Shown here one piece after another: positions 7,746 through 15,846 of a DNA stretch of 64,000 nt. The stretch spans positions 124,001 through 188,000 of the forward strand of contig NZ_VITY01000009.1 of NCBI RefSeq assembly GCF_007993935.1, given 5' to 3'. The DNA is from Bradyrhizobium macuxiense. GTDB taxonomy: Bacteria; Pseudomonadota; Alphaproteobacteria; Rhizobiales; Xanthobacteraceae. Numbering within the stretch: the first letter of the stretch is position 1; every line of letters begins with the position of its first letter. A program made the position numbers and the translations under genes. The notes beneath the pieces were generated by a model. It searched no databases. It saw only the letters and a list, made by a program, of their open reading frames with translations, and had not been told where the DNA came from.

Positions 7746-8642
7746 ATGGCTGAGGCGCAAGTCAAGCATCACGACTATCATCTCGTCGACCCGAGCCCGT
7801 GGCCGGTGGTCGGCTCGATCTCGGCCTTCATCATGGCGTTCGGCGCGATCGGCTGGATGCACCACATGTACTCGGCCGCGCCGATCGTGTTCGGCATAGG
7901 CACCATCGGCGTGCTCTACACCATGGCGAGCTGGTGGGGCGATGTGATCAAGGAAGCCCAGTACAAGGGCGACCACACCCGCGTGGTGCAGATCAGCCAC
8001 CGCTACGGCATGATCCTGTTCATCGCCTCCGAGGTGATGTTCTTCGTCGCCTGGTTCTGGGCCTTCTTCAACTCGGCGCTGTTCCCGGCCGACGCCGTCC
8101 ACGCCACCCGCGACGCGGTGTTCGGCTGCGGCGCCGGCACGGCGATGGGCGCCTGCTCGGTGCCCGGCACCTGGCCGCCGCACGGCATCGAGACCTTCGA
8201 TCCCTGGCATCTGCCGCTGCTCAACACCCTGCTGCTGCTGACTTCGGGCACGACAGTCACCTGGGCGCACCATGCGCTGCTGGAGAACGACCGCCAGGGT
8301 CTCAAGCAGGGCCTGATCCTCACCGTGATCCTCGGCGCCTGCTTCACCTGCGTGCAGGCCTATGAGTACGCCCATGCGACGTTCTCGTTCGGCGGCAACG
8401 TCTATGGCGCGACCTTCTTCATGGCGACCGGGTTCCACGGCTTCCACGTGCTGGTCGGCACCATCTTCCTGCTGGTCTGCCTGATCCGCGCCTATGCCGG
8501 CCACTTCACGCCGAAGCAGCACCTCGGCTTCGAGTTCGCCGCCTGGTACTGGCACTTCGTCGACGTGGTCTGGCTGTTCCTGTTCATCTGCATCTACGTC
8601 TGGGGCCACGGCGCCGAGTCGATGGCGCACGGCGCACACTAA
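7746..8642 (+). CDS. ctaE: Cytochrome c oxidase subunit III
   Basis: Subunit III stabilises the aa3 oxidase and holds structural lipids next to the subunit I oxygen path. The 298-residue protein starts at ATG 7746 after GGAGAGACGG. It has seven expected membrane helices and the family hallmarks YGMILFIASEVMFFVAWFW, VTWAHHALL and the C-terminal FAAWYWHFVDVVWLFLF region. A Cys-containing insert (CGAGTAMGACSVPG) lies between helices 3 and 4, as in other alphaproteobacterial CoxC proteins. The gene is followed by a strong terminator at 8661, which likely ends the main oxidase transcript. Confidence 0.96.
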   Translation: MAEAQVKHHDYHLVDPSPWPVVGSISAFIMAFGAIGWMHHMYSAAPIVFGIGTIGVLYTMASWWGDVIKEAQYKGDHTRVVQISHRYGMILFIASEVMFFVAWFWAFFNSALFPADAVHATRDAVFGCGAGTAMGACSVPGTWPPHGIETFDPWHLPLLNTLLLLTSGTTVTWAHHALLENDRQGLKQGLILTVILGACFTCVQAYEYAHATFSFGGNVYGATFFMATGFHGFHVLVGTIFLLVCLIRAYAGHFTPKQHLGFEFAAWYWHFVDVVWLFLFICIYVWGHGAESMAHGAH

Positions 8643-8660
8643 CTTCGCTGACGTGCTAAG

Positions 8661-8689
8661 AGGGGGCGGCCAGATGGCCGCCCCCTTTT
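8661..8689 (+). terminator. Strong rho-independent terminator after ctaE
   Basis: GGGGGCGGCCA and TGGCCGCCCCC form a perfect GC-rich stem with a very short loop, followed directly by TTTTG. It lies 20 bases after the ctaE stop. DUF983 and SURF1 downstream must therefore rely on read-through or a weak local promoter. Confidence 0.85.
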
Positions 8690-8707
8690 GCTTTTTGAAG
8701 AGAACCG

Positions 8708-9094
8708 ATGACCGACACCCCGCCCACCGTGACCGAAAGCGCGATCCGCGGCATCGCCTGCCGCTGCCCGCGCTGCGGCAAGGGCAAGCTCTATTCCGGC
8801 TTCCTGACCCTGGCGCCGCGCTGCGAGTCCTGCGGCCTCGACTACGCCTTCATCGATGCCGGCGACGGGCCGGCGATCTTCATCATCATGCTGGCCGGCG
8901 CCATTGTGGTCGCGGCCGCGCTGATCGTCGAGGTGAAGTACCAGCCGCCGTTCTGGGTGCACGCCGCGCTGTGGCTGCCGCTGATCGTCATCACCACGAT
9001 CCTGCCGCTGCGTTCGATGAAGGCGCTGCTGATCGCGCTGCAATTCCACCACAAGGCCGCCGAAGGCCAACTGATCGAGCGCGACCCGAAATGA
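8708..9094 (+). CDS. DUF983 family membrane protein
   Basis: The product is 128 residues. An N-terminal zinc-ribbon-like part has CPRCGKGKLY and CESCGLDY (four Cys in two CxxC pairs), followed by two membrane helices (about residues 54-74 and 80-100) and a short charged tail. DUF983 proteins are found next to cytochrome oxidase genes in many Alphaproteobacteria, sometimes named CtaH-like, but no biochemical role is established. Its stop overlaps the SURF1 start as ATGA, so the two are translationally coupled. This makes an assembly role likely but not shown. Confidence 0.85.
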   Translation: MTDTPPTVTESAIRGIACRCPRCGKGKLYSGFLTLAPRCESCGLDYAFIDAGDGPAIFIIMLAGAIVVAAALIVEVKYQPPFWVHAALWLPLIVITTILPLRSMKALLIALQFHHKAAEGQLIERDPK

Positions 9095-9864
9095 ATGAAA
9101 GTGAGACGCGTCGGCCGAGCGCGGCCGGCTTCGGTATTTTCACGCTGATCCTGATCGCGGTGTTCATCGCCCTCGGCGTCTGGCAATTGCAGCGCCGGGT
9201 CGAGAAGCACGCGCTGATCGCAGCCCTCGACGCCCGGCTGGCCGCCCCGACCGAGGCGCTGCCGCCGCCATCGGCGTGGCCCACGGTGACCTCCGCGAAG
9301 GATGAATTCCGCCGTGTCACCTTGACCGCGACCTACGCGAAGCAGCCCGACGCGATGGTGTTCAGCTCCGGCTCCGCGGTGCGCGACGATGTTTCGGGAC
9401 CCGGCACCTGGGCGTTCCTGCCGGCGAAACTCGCCAGCGGCGAGACCGTGGTGATCAACGCCGGCTTTGTCCAGAACACGATGCAGGACCGTGCTTTCGA
9501 GGATCGCGTCACTGACCGCCTCGTCACCGGCGCGCCGGTCGAGCTCACCGGCTATATCCGCTTTCCCGAGCCGCCGGGCCGGCTGACGCCGAAGGAGGAT
9601 CCGGCGAAGCGGCTGTGGTTCGTGCGCGATCATCGCGCGATGGCGCAGGCGCTCGGCTGGGGGCAAGATGGCGCCAAGGTCGCGCCGTTCTATATCGATC
9701 TCGAGGCGCCCATGCCCGACAGCGGCACGCCAAAGCCCGGGCCGCTCAAGGTGCGTCTCAAGGACGACCACATGCAGTACGCCATCACCTGGTTCTCGCT
9801 GGCCGCCGCGGTCACCATCGCCTTCGGCCTGTGGTGGCGCGGCCAGCGCCGCAGGGCAGGCTGA
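9091..9864 (+). CDS. SURF1 family cytochrome oxidase biogenesis protein
   Basis: SURF1/Shy1 proteins bind heme a and help insert it into subunit I of the aa3 oxidase. The 257-residue protein has the usual architecture: an N-terminal membrane helix (about 12-30) followed by LGVWQLQRR, a periplasmic domain, and a C-terminal helix (about 230-250) in HMQYAITWFSLA. Family motifs include WAFLPAKL, ETVVINAGFV and NTM. ATG 9091 overlaps the DUF983 stop. The gene ends the oxidase cluster and is convergent with the RND permease gene. Confidence 0.93.
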   Translation: MNESETRRPSAAGFGIFTLILIAVFIALGVWQLQRRVEKHALIAALDARLAAPTEALPPPSAWPTVTSAKDEFRRVTLTATYAKQPDAMVFSSGSAVRDDVSGPGTWAFLPAKLASGETVVINAGFVQNTMQDRAFEDRVTDRLVTGAPVELTGYIRFPEPPGRLTPKEDPAKRLWFVRDHRAMAQALGWGQDGAKVAPFYIDLEAPMPDSGTPKPGPLKVRLKDDHMQYAITWFSLAAAVTIAFGLWWRGQRRRAG

Positions 9865-9888
9865 GGCGGTCTGCGCGGCGGGGGGATA

Positions 9889-12800
9889 TCACAAGGCCGC
9901 CTCAGGTTCGTGTGGCGCGGCCTTCCGCGCAGCTGTGCGCAGGTTGGCTAACGACCGGCTGATCTTGTCGAGATAGATGTAAACGACCGGCGTCGTGAAC
10001 AGCGTCATCAGCTGCGAGACGATCAGTCCGCCGACGATGGCAAAGCCGAGCGGCTGACGCAGCTCCGATCCGGTGCCGGTGCCGATCATCAGCGGAACGC
10101 CGCCGAGCATCGCACACATCGTCGTCATCAGGATCGGCCGGAAGCGCGCGCGGCAGGCCATGTAGATCGACTGTTCGGCGGGGAGGTGCTGGTGGCGCTC
10201 GGCCTGCAGCGCGAAATCGATCAGCATGATGCCGTTCTTCTGCACGATGCCGATCAAGAGGATGATGCCGATCAGCCCGATCACGTCGAGCCCGAAGCCG
10301 AAGCCCCACAGCGCGAGCAGCGCGCCGAGCCCGGCGGACGGCAGGGTCGAGAGGATCGTGATCGGATGGATCGTGCTTTCATAGAGCATGCCGAGGATCA
10401 GATAGACGGCGACCACCGCGGCCAGGATCAGGATCGGCGTGCTGCCGAGCGCCGCCTGAAACGCCTGCGCATTGCCCTGGAAACTTGTGACGACGGTCGA
10501 CGGCACGTGCAGGTCGGCGGTCGCCTTCTGCACGGCCGCGACCGCGGTCCCCACCGCCGTGCCCGGCGCCAGGTTGAAGCTTAGCGTCACCGCCGGGAAC
10601 TGGCTCTGATGATTCACGGAAAGCGGCGCGGTGCCGTAGTCGATGCTCGCGATCTGGCTCAGGGGCACCATCGTCCCTGCGGATGAGCGGACATAGATGC
10701 GGTTGAGCGCGTAGGGGCCGAGCTGGAACGAGGGATCGACCTCCAGGATCACGTAGTAGGTGTTGAGCGTCGTGAACAGCTGGGCGACATGACGCTGGCC
10801 GAATGAATCATAGAGCGTGTTGTCGACCGCGGCCGGATCGATGCCGAGGCGGGAGGCCGCGTCGCGGTCGATCTGCAGCTTGAGCTGACGCGCGGCGTTG
10901 GCCTGGTCGGTCGCGACGTCGGCCAGTTCCGGCAATGTCTTCAGCTTCTGATACAGCTTGCCGGCCCACAGATTGAGCTCGTCCTGGTTCACGTCGGTGA
11001 GGGTGAACTGGTACTGCGTCTTGGACAGGCGGCTGGCGAGGTTGATGTCCTGCGTCGCCTGCATGAACACCGACATGCCCTTGATCTTTTGCAAGGCGGT
11101 GTCGAGCTGCCGGATCACCTGATCGGCCGATGCGTTGCGTTCGGCGCGCGGCTTCAACAGCACGAACAGGCGGCCATTGTTCTCGGTCACGGTCGGGCCG
11201 CCCGGTCCGATATAGCCGGTCGCGTTGGCGACCGAGGGGTTCTTGGAAATGACGTCGATGACGCTGCGTTGCAGCGCCGCCATCTGCGCCGGCGAGATGT
11301 CCGCTGCGGCTTCCGTGATGCCGGTGATCATGCCGGTGTCCTGCTGCGGGAAGAAGCCCTTGGGGATGCCCACGAACAGCAGGCCGGTCACCGCGACACT
11401 TACCAGCATGATCGACAGGGTCGTGGCCTTGTAGCGCAGCGCCGCGGCCAGCACGGCCTCGTAGGCGGTCTGGATCGCGACGAAGCCGCGTTCCAGCGTG
11501 CGCGACACCGCGCCGGCCTCGGCACCCTGGTGCGGCGACAGCAGATAGGCACACATCATCGGTGTCAGTGTCACCGAGACGATCACCGACACGACGATGG
11601 AAACGCAGACCGTGACGGCGAACTCCTGGAACATGCGGCCGATTACGCCGCCCATCAGCAGCAGCGGAATGAACACCGCGATCAGCGAGACCGAAATCGA
11701 GATGATGGTGAAGCCAATCTCGCCGGCGCCCTTCAAGGCGGCCTGCATTGGAGAGAGGCCTTCCTCGATGTGCCGCGAGATGTTCTCGATCATCACGATG
11801 GCATCGTCGACGACGAAGCCGACCGCGATCGACAGGCCCATCAGCGACAGATTGTCGAGGCTGTAGTTGAGCAGATACATCACGCCGAAGGTGCCGATCA
11901 GTGAGATCGGGACCGAGACCGCGGGGATGATGGTCGCCCACATATTGCGCAGGAACAGGAAGATCACTCCGACCACCAGCGCAATGGTCAGCACCAGAGT
12001 GAATTGAACGTCGGCGACGCTGGCGCGGATGGTCTGCGTACGGTCCGAGGCGATCGTGACTTTGATGTCGGACGGCAGGCTCGACACCAGCTGCGGCAGC
12101 AGCTTCTTGATGCCGTCCACCGTGCTGATCACGTTGGCGCCGGGCTGGCGCTGGATCGCCAGGATGACGGCGGGCTTGTCGTTGTACCAGCCGTGCAGCG
12201 TGAGGTCCTCGGCCGCCACGATGGCATGCCCGATGTCGCGCAGGCGCACCGGCGCGCCGTTGCGATAGGCGATGATCAGGTCGTCATATTTGTTCGCGTT
12301 GAGCACCTGGTCGTTGGTGGCCAGCGTATAGGCCTGCTGACTGCCGTAGAGTACGCCCTTCGGCTGATTCACCGTGACATTGCCGAGCGTGGCGCGCAAT
12401 TGCTCGAGATCGAGCCCTGCGGCGGCGAGCTTGGCCGGATTGACCTGCACCCGGATCGAAGGCTTCTGCATGCCGCCGATGGAGACGAGCGAGACGCCCG
12501 GCACCTGCGACAATTTCTGCGCCAGGATGCTGTCGGCATAGTCGTCGACCTTGGTCAGCGGCTCGGTGTCCGATGTCAGCGCGATCAGCAGCACCGGCAC
12601 GTCGGCCGGATTGACCTTGTGGAAGGTCGGCGGCGACGGCATGGTCTTGGGCAATTGCCCCGATGCCGCATCGATCGCGGTCTGCACGTCCTGCGCGGCC
12701 GCATCGACGCTGCGGTTCAGTGCGAATTGCAGCGTGATCTGGGTGTTGCCGAGCCCGCTGCTCGAACTCATGCCGGTCAGGCCGGCGATCTGGCCGAATT

Positions 12801-13008
12801 GCCGCTCCAGCGGGGTTGCGACCGAGGAGGCCATGGTCTGCGGGTCGGCGCCGGGCAGTTGTGCGGTGACCTGGATGGTCGGGGTATCCACCGTCGGCAG
12901 CGCCGAGACCGGCAGCCGCACGAAGGCGATCATGCCGACCAGCACGATGGCAACGGCGAGAAAAGCGGTGGCGACGGGCTTGCGGATGAAACCTGCGGAG
13001 ACGTTCAT
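9889..13008 (-). CDS. RND multidrug efflux permease (MdtB/MdtC-like, HAE1 family)
   Basis: The 1039-residue protein is the normal length for an RND pump with twelve membrane helices and two large periplasmic loops. The start has the family MNVSAGFIRKPVATAF. Helix 4 contains GFVVDDAIVMIENISRH, with the proton-relay Asp pair, and the C-terminal half carries GIVQKNGIMLIDFA. It would export drugs or other toxic compounds using the proton gradient, with the adaptor encoded directly upstream. ATG 13008 overlaps the adaptor stop by 4 bases. No outer membrane factor gene lies nearby, so a TolC-like partner from elsewhere in the genome is expected. The substrate is unknown. Confidence 0.95.
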   Translation of the reverse strand: MNVSAGFIRKPVATAFLAVAIVLVGMIAFVRLPVSALPTVDTPTIQVTAQLPGADPQTMASSVATPLERQFGQIAGLTGMSSSSGLGNTQITLQFALNRSVDAAAQDVQTAIDAASGQLPKTMPSPPTFHKVNPADVPVLLIALTSDTEPLTKVDDYADSILAQKLSQVPGVSLVSIGGMQKPSIRVQVNPAKLAAAGLDLEQLRATLGNVTVNQPKGVLYGSQQAYTLATNDQVLNANKYDDLIIAYRNGAPVRLRDIGHAIVAAEDLTLHGWYNDKPAVILAIQRQPGANVISTVDGIKKLLPQLVSSLPSDIKVTIASDRTQTIRASVADVQFTLVLTIALVVGVIFLFLRNMWATIIPAVSVPISLIGTFGVMYLLNYSLDNLSLMGLSIAVGFVVDDAIVMIENISRHIEEGLSPMQAALKGAGEIGFTIISISVSLIAVFIPLLLMGGVIGRMFQEFAVTVCVSIVVSVIVSVTLTPMMCAYLLSPHQGAEAGAVSRTLERGFVAIQTAYEAVLAAALRYKATTLSIMLVSVAVTGLLFVGIPKGFFPQQDTGMITGITEAAADISPAQMAALQRSVIDVISKNPSVANATGYIGPGGPTVTENNGRLFVLLKPRAERNASADQVIRQLDTALQKIKGMSVFMQATQDINLASRLSKTQYQFTLTDVNQDELNLWAGKLYQKLKTLPELADVATDQANAARQLKLQIDRDAASRLGIDPAAVDNTLYDSFGQRHVAQLFTTLNTYYVILEVDPSFQLGPYALNRIYVRSSAGTMVPLSQIASIDYGTAPLSVNHQSQFPAVTLSFNLAPGTAVGTAVAAVQKATADLHVPSTVVTSFQGNAQAFQAALGSTPILILAAVVAVYLILGMLYESTIHPITILSTLPSAGLGALLALWGFGFGLDVIGLIGIILLIGIVQKNGIMLIDFALQAERHQHLPAEQSIYMACRARFRPILMTTMCAMLGGVPLMIGTGTGSELRQPLGFAIVGGLIVSQLMTLFTTPVVYIYLDKISRSLANLRTAARKAAPHEPEAAL

Positions 13009-14201
13009 GGCAGCATTCCTGCGCTTGCGGTGGTTGCGTCCTGGACCTGGTCCTTCTTGTCATCGGGCACGATCTCGACGGTTGTCCCCGGACTGAGCCG
13101 GTACTGACCCGCGGTGACCACGGTCTCGTTGGCGGCGAGGCCTTGCTCGATCAGAACCTGCCCGTCGCGCGATTGGCCGGTCGTGACATTGCGGATGCCG
13201 ACGACGTTGTTCGGCCCGACCGTATAGGCGAAGGCCCCGTCGGGACCCTGGCGCACCGCCGTCAGCGGCACGGTGAGTGCGTCGTGCCTAACCGCGATCG
13301 TCAGATGGACGTTGACGAAGGTGCCGGGCCACAGCGTGTTGCCGGCGTTGGGAAAAGACGCCTTCAGCTGCACCGTGCCGGTCGAGCTGTCGACCTGGTT
13401 GTTGATCAGCATCAGGCTGCCATGGTCGAGCTTATGCTTGTTCTGTGCATCATAGACGTCGACCGATGCGTCGCCGGATTCCAGCGCCTGCTGCACGTCC
13501 GGGATCTCGCCGGACGGCAGCGTGAAGATCACCGCGATCGGCTGCAACTGGGTGAGGACCACAAGCCCATTGGTATCGGTCGGGTGTACGACGTTGCCGG
13601 GATCGATGCGGCGGATGCCGGTGACGCCGTCGAACGGCGCCGTGATCGTGGCGTAGCTCAGTTGGGTCTGTGCGGCTTCCAGCGCGGCCTTGTCGAGCGC
13701 GACGGTGCCTTCGCCCTGCGCGACCTGCGAATCCTGGGTATCGAGCAATTGCTGGGTCGCGAAGCCGCGATTGGCGAGCGGCTGGGTCCGCGCCAGATTG
13801 GTCCTGGCGTTCTTCAGGCTCGCCTCGTCGCGCGCCAGCGCGGCCTCGGCCTGGTCGACCTGGGCCTCGTAGACCCGCGGGTCGATCCTGGCGAGCACAT
13901 CGCCGCGCTTTACCTGCTTGCCCTCGACAAAATCGACGCTGTCGAGCGTACCCTGCACCTGGGTGCGGATAGTGGCCGTGTTGATCGGCGTCACGGTACC
14001 CAGCCCTTCGACCACGATCGGCACGTCGTGCTGCGCGACCTTCGTCGCAGTCACCGGGACGACAGGCGCGACCGTCTTCGACTGGGCCGCAGCCGGAGCC
14101 CTGTCGGCTGCACGGTCCGGCTGATCCACGGCATAGAGGCCGACGCTGACTGTGGCGACCACCAGGCACGCGCCCGCCATTTTGAAGGTCTTCGATGTCA
14201 T
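13005..14201 (-). CDS. RND efflux periplasmic adaptor (MdtA-like membrane fusion protein)
   Basis: The 398-residue protein has an N-terminal hydrophobic signal/anchor (about 8-25). Next comes the first lipoyl half with TIRTQVQGTLDSVDFVEG, an alpha-helical hairpin (about 110-180), the second lipoyl half with TITAPFDGVTGIRRIDPG, and beta-barrel and membrane-proximal domains. It links the inner-membrane pump to an outer membrane channel. Its start overlaps the stop of the upstream 196-residue gene (ATGA), and its stop overlaps the pump start, so all three are one coupled operon running leftward from about 14.8 kb. Confidence 0.93.
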   Translation of the reverse strand: MTSKTFKMAGACLVVATVSVGLYAVDQPDRAADRAPAAAQSKTVAPVVPVTATKVAQHDVPIVVEGLGTVTPINTATIRTQVQGTLDSVDFVEGKQVKRGDVLARIDPRVYEAQVDQAEAALARDEASLKNARTNLARTQPLANRGFATQQLLDTQDSQVAQGEGTVALDKAALEAAQTQLSYATITAPFDGVTGIRRIDPGNVVHPTDTNGLVVLTQLQPIAVIFTLPSGEIPDVQQALESGDASVDVYDAQNKHKLDHGSLMLINNQVDSSTGTVQLKASFPNAGNTLWPGTFVNVHLTIAVRHDALTVPLTAVRQGPDGAFAYTVGPNNVVGIRNVTTGQSRDGQVLIEQGLAANETVVTAGQYRLSPGTTVEIVPDDKKDQVQDATTASAGMLP

Positions 14202-14788
14202 GGGTTACCAGCTCCATCGGTGGTCCGGCGGCCGATCGTTGCAACCAGCTCGAGGACAAAAGTTTCAGTTGCGCTCGCCGCGGCCGCCCTTCGACCGGCA
14301 GTCAGGTCGAGATTGATGATGCGTGCGTCGAGATCGGCGGCGCGCAACGCGCCGATCAGGTTGCCTTGCTGCGCATTGTCGTTGCGATGAACGACGAGCC
14401 GGATGGCGGTCACCGTCGGAACGATGTGAAACGGCAGTGCGTCGGCGGCGACGTCGACCGCGACAATGCCGCCACAGGGCAGCTCGCCGCGCAGTGTCAG
14501 TTCGAGCATGCGCCGCGCGACCGATCCCTCGCCGAGCAGGATCAGTTGCCCCGGGATCATGCCGACGCGATCGAGCGCGGCCGCGACACCGCTCAGGATG
14601 CCGGCATGGCTGGTTTCGCGGAGCGCGATCGGCTGCCACGTCGCGAGCGGCGTGAGCTGCCGCCAGCGCGCGAAAGCTTCCGGCATGGCGATCTCAGCGC
14701 CATCGGGGGCGACGAGGACGCCGACCAGGACGCCTGTGGCGGCGGGGAGGGGCGGGGCTGCGATGGCGCGGTGTGGGCTCTCGGTCAT
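14198..14788 (-). CDS. Conserved small protein of the RND operon, possibly a degenerate alpha/beta hydrolase
   Basis: The product is 196 residues without signal peptide or membrane helix. I do not recognise it firmly. Residues 80-113 (GQLILLGEGSVARRMLELTL and on to GGIVAVD) resemble the strand-elbow-helix of carboxylesterase/phospholipase folds, and 127-162 resemble the following strand with a helix ending in DLDARIINLD. The usual GxSxG nucleophile is replaced by GEGSVA, so the Ser is displaced and catalysis is doubtful. It is the first gene of the RND operon and overlaps the adaptor start by 4 bases. It could be a ligand-binding or accessory protein for the pump. That is inference. Confidence 0.6.
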   Translation of the reverse strand: MTESPHRAIAAPPLPAATGVLVGVLVAPDGAEIAMPEAFARWRQLTPLATWQPIALRETSHAGILSGVAAALDRVGMIPGQLILLGEGSVARRMLELTLRGELPCGGIVAVDVAADALPFHIVPTVTAIRLVVHRNDNAQQGNLIGALRAADLDARIINLDLTAGRRAAAASATETFVLELVATIGRRTTDGAGNP

Positions 14789-14867
14789 ACGCAGAAGCTG
14801 GCCCTTGGCTCGATATTATTCAAATGAATTGTCTTTATCCGCCAATTCACATCGTGCATGATGAAAC

Positions 14868-15767
14868 ATGCGGATGCGCAATCTCGATCTCAATCTGCTG
14901 CTGGTGTTCGACGCCATCATGCGCGAACGCAGCGTGGTGCGCGCGGCCCGCGCACTTGCCATCAGCCAGCCCGCCGTGAGCCATGCGCTGAACCGGCTGC
15001 GTCACGCGCTGAAGGACCAGCTGTTCGTCCGCACGCCGTCCGGCATGCTGCCGACGCCGCGGGCGGAAGCGTTGGCGCTGCCGGTCCGCAAGGCGCTGAA
15101 CGAGCTGCAACTGGCGGTCGAGGGGGATCGTTTCGATCCGGCGCAGGCGGATCGGCGCTTCGCCATTGCCGTCAACAATTATGCTGCGGTGGTCGCGGCC
15201 GGCGCGATCATCGCGGCGGTACGCGCGCAGGCGCCCAAAGTGCGGCTGACGCTGGTGCCGAGCGGGACCTTGAATCTCGCCGACAGGCTCGATCGCGGCG
15301 AGCTCGATCTTGCGATCTCCGCCCGAGCGCTGGATGGTGAGCGTTTTGCGTCCCGCCGGTTGATTGAGGACCGCTTCGTCGCGGTGCTGCGAGCCGGTCA
15401 TCCGGCGTTGCGCAAGAAGCTGACCGGCGAGACACTGGTCGAGCTGCCGCACCTTGCAATCACCTCCAGCGGCGAAGACCTGGATTTCATCGACGCCTGG
15501 CTGCGGGCCCGCAAGGCCGAGCGCACCATTGCCTCCGATGTGCCGTATCTGTCCGCCGGCGCCGTCCTGGTGCAGTCGAACATGGTTGCGATCCTCGGGC
15601 GCAAGCTCGCGCTGGAATTTCGCCGCGCCTATCCGATCGAGATGCGGGAGCTGCCGTTCGATGCATCGAAGCTGCAGAGCGTCATGAGCTGGCATCGCCG
15701 CTTCGACGATCTGCCGGCGCACCGCTGGCTGAGAGACACGATCATAGCCGCCACGAGCGGCATTTGA
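14868..15767 (+). CDS. LysR-type transcriptional regulator
   Basis: The 299-residue protein has the LysR N-terminal helix-turn-helix (NLLLVFDAIMRERSV followed by AARALAISQPAVSHALNRLR) and a substrate-binding domain from about residue 90. ATG 14868 is used; ATG 14874, two codons in, is also possible. It is divergent from the RND operon, with only 79 bases between the two starts, the classic arrangement for a LysR protein that controls its neighbour. The inducer is unknown. The gene is convergent with the EmrB-like transporter gene. Confidence 0.93.
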   Translation: MRMRNLDLNLLLVFDAIMRERSVVRAARALAISQPAVSHALNRLRHALKDQLFVRTPSGMLPTPRAEALALPVRKALNELQLAVEGDRFDPAQADRRFAIAVNNYAAVVAAGAIIAAVRAQAPKVRLTLVPSGTLNLADRLDRGELDLAISARALDGERFASRRLIEDRFVAVLRAGHPALRKKLTGETLVELPHLAITSSGEDLDFIDAWLRARKAERTIASDVPYLSAGAVLVQSNMVAILGRKLALEFRRAYPIEMRELPFDASKLQSVMSWHRRFDDLPAHRWLRDTIIAATSGI

Positions 15768-15846
15768 TCTCTATCGAGACGATCCCAAAGTGATACGCCC
15801 GCGCCGATCTCTGGCGCAGGCGGATCGCAGTTGACCTCCGCATTCG

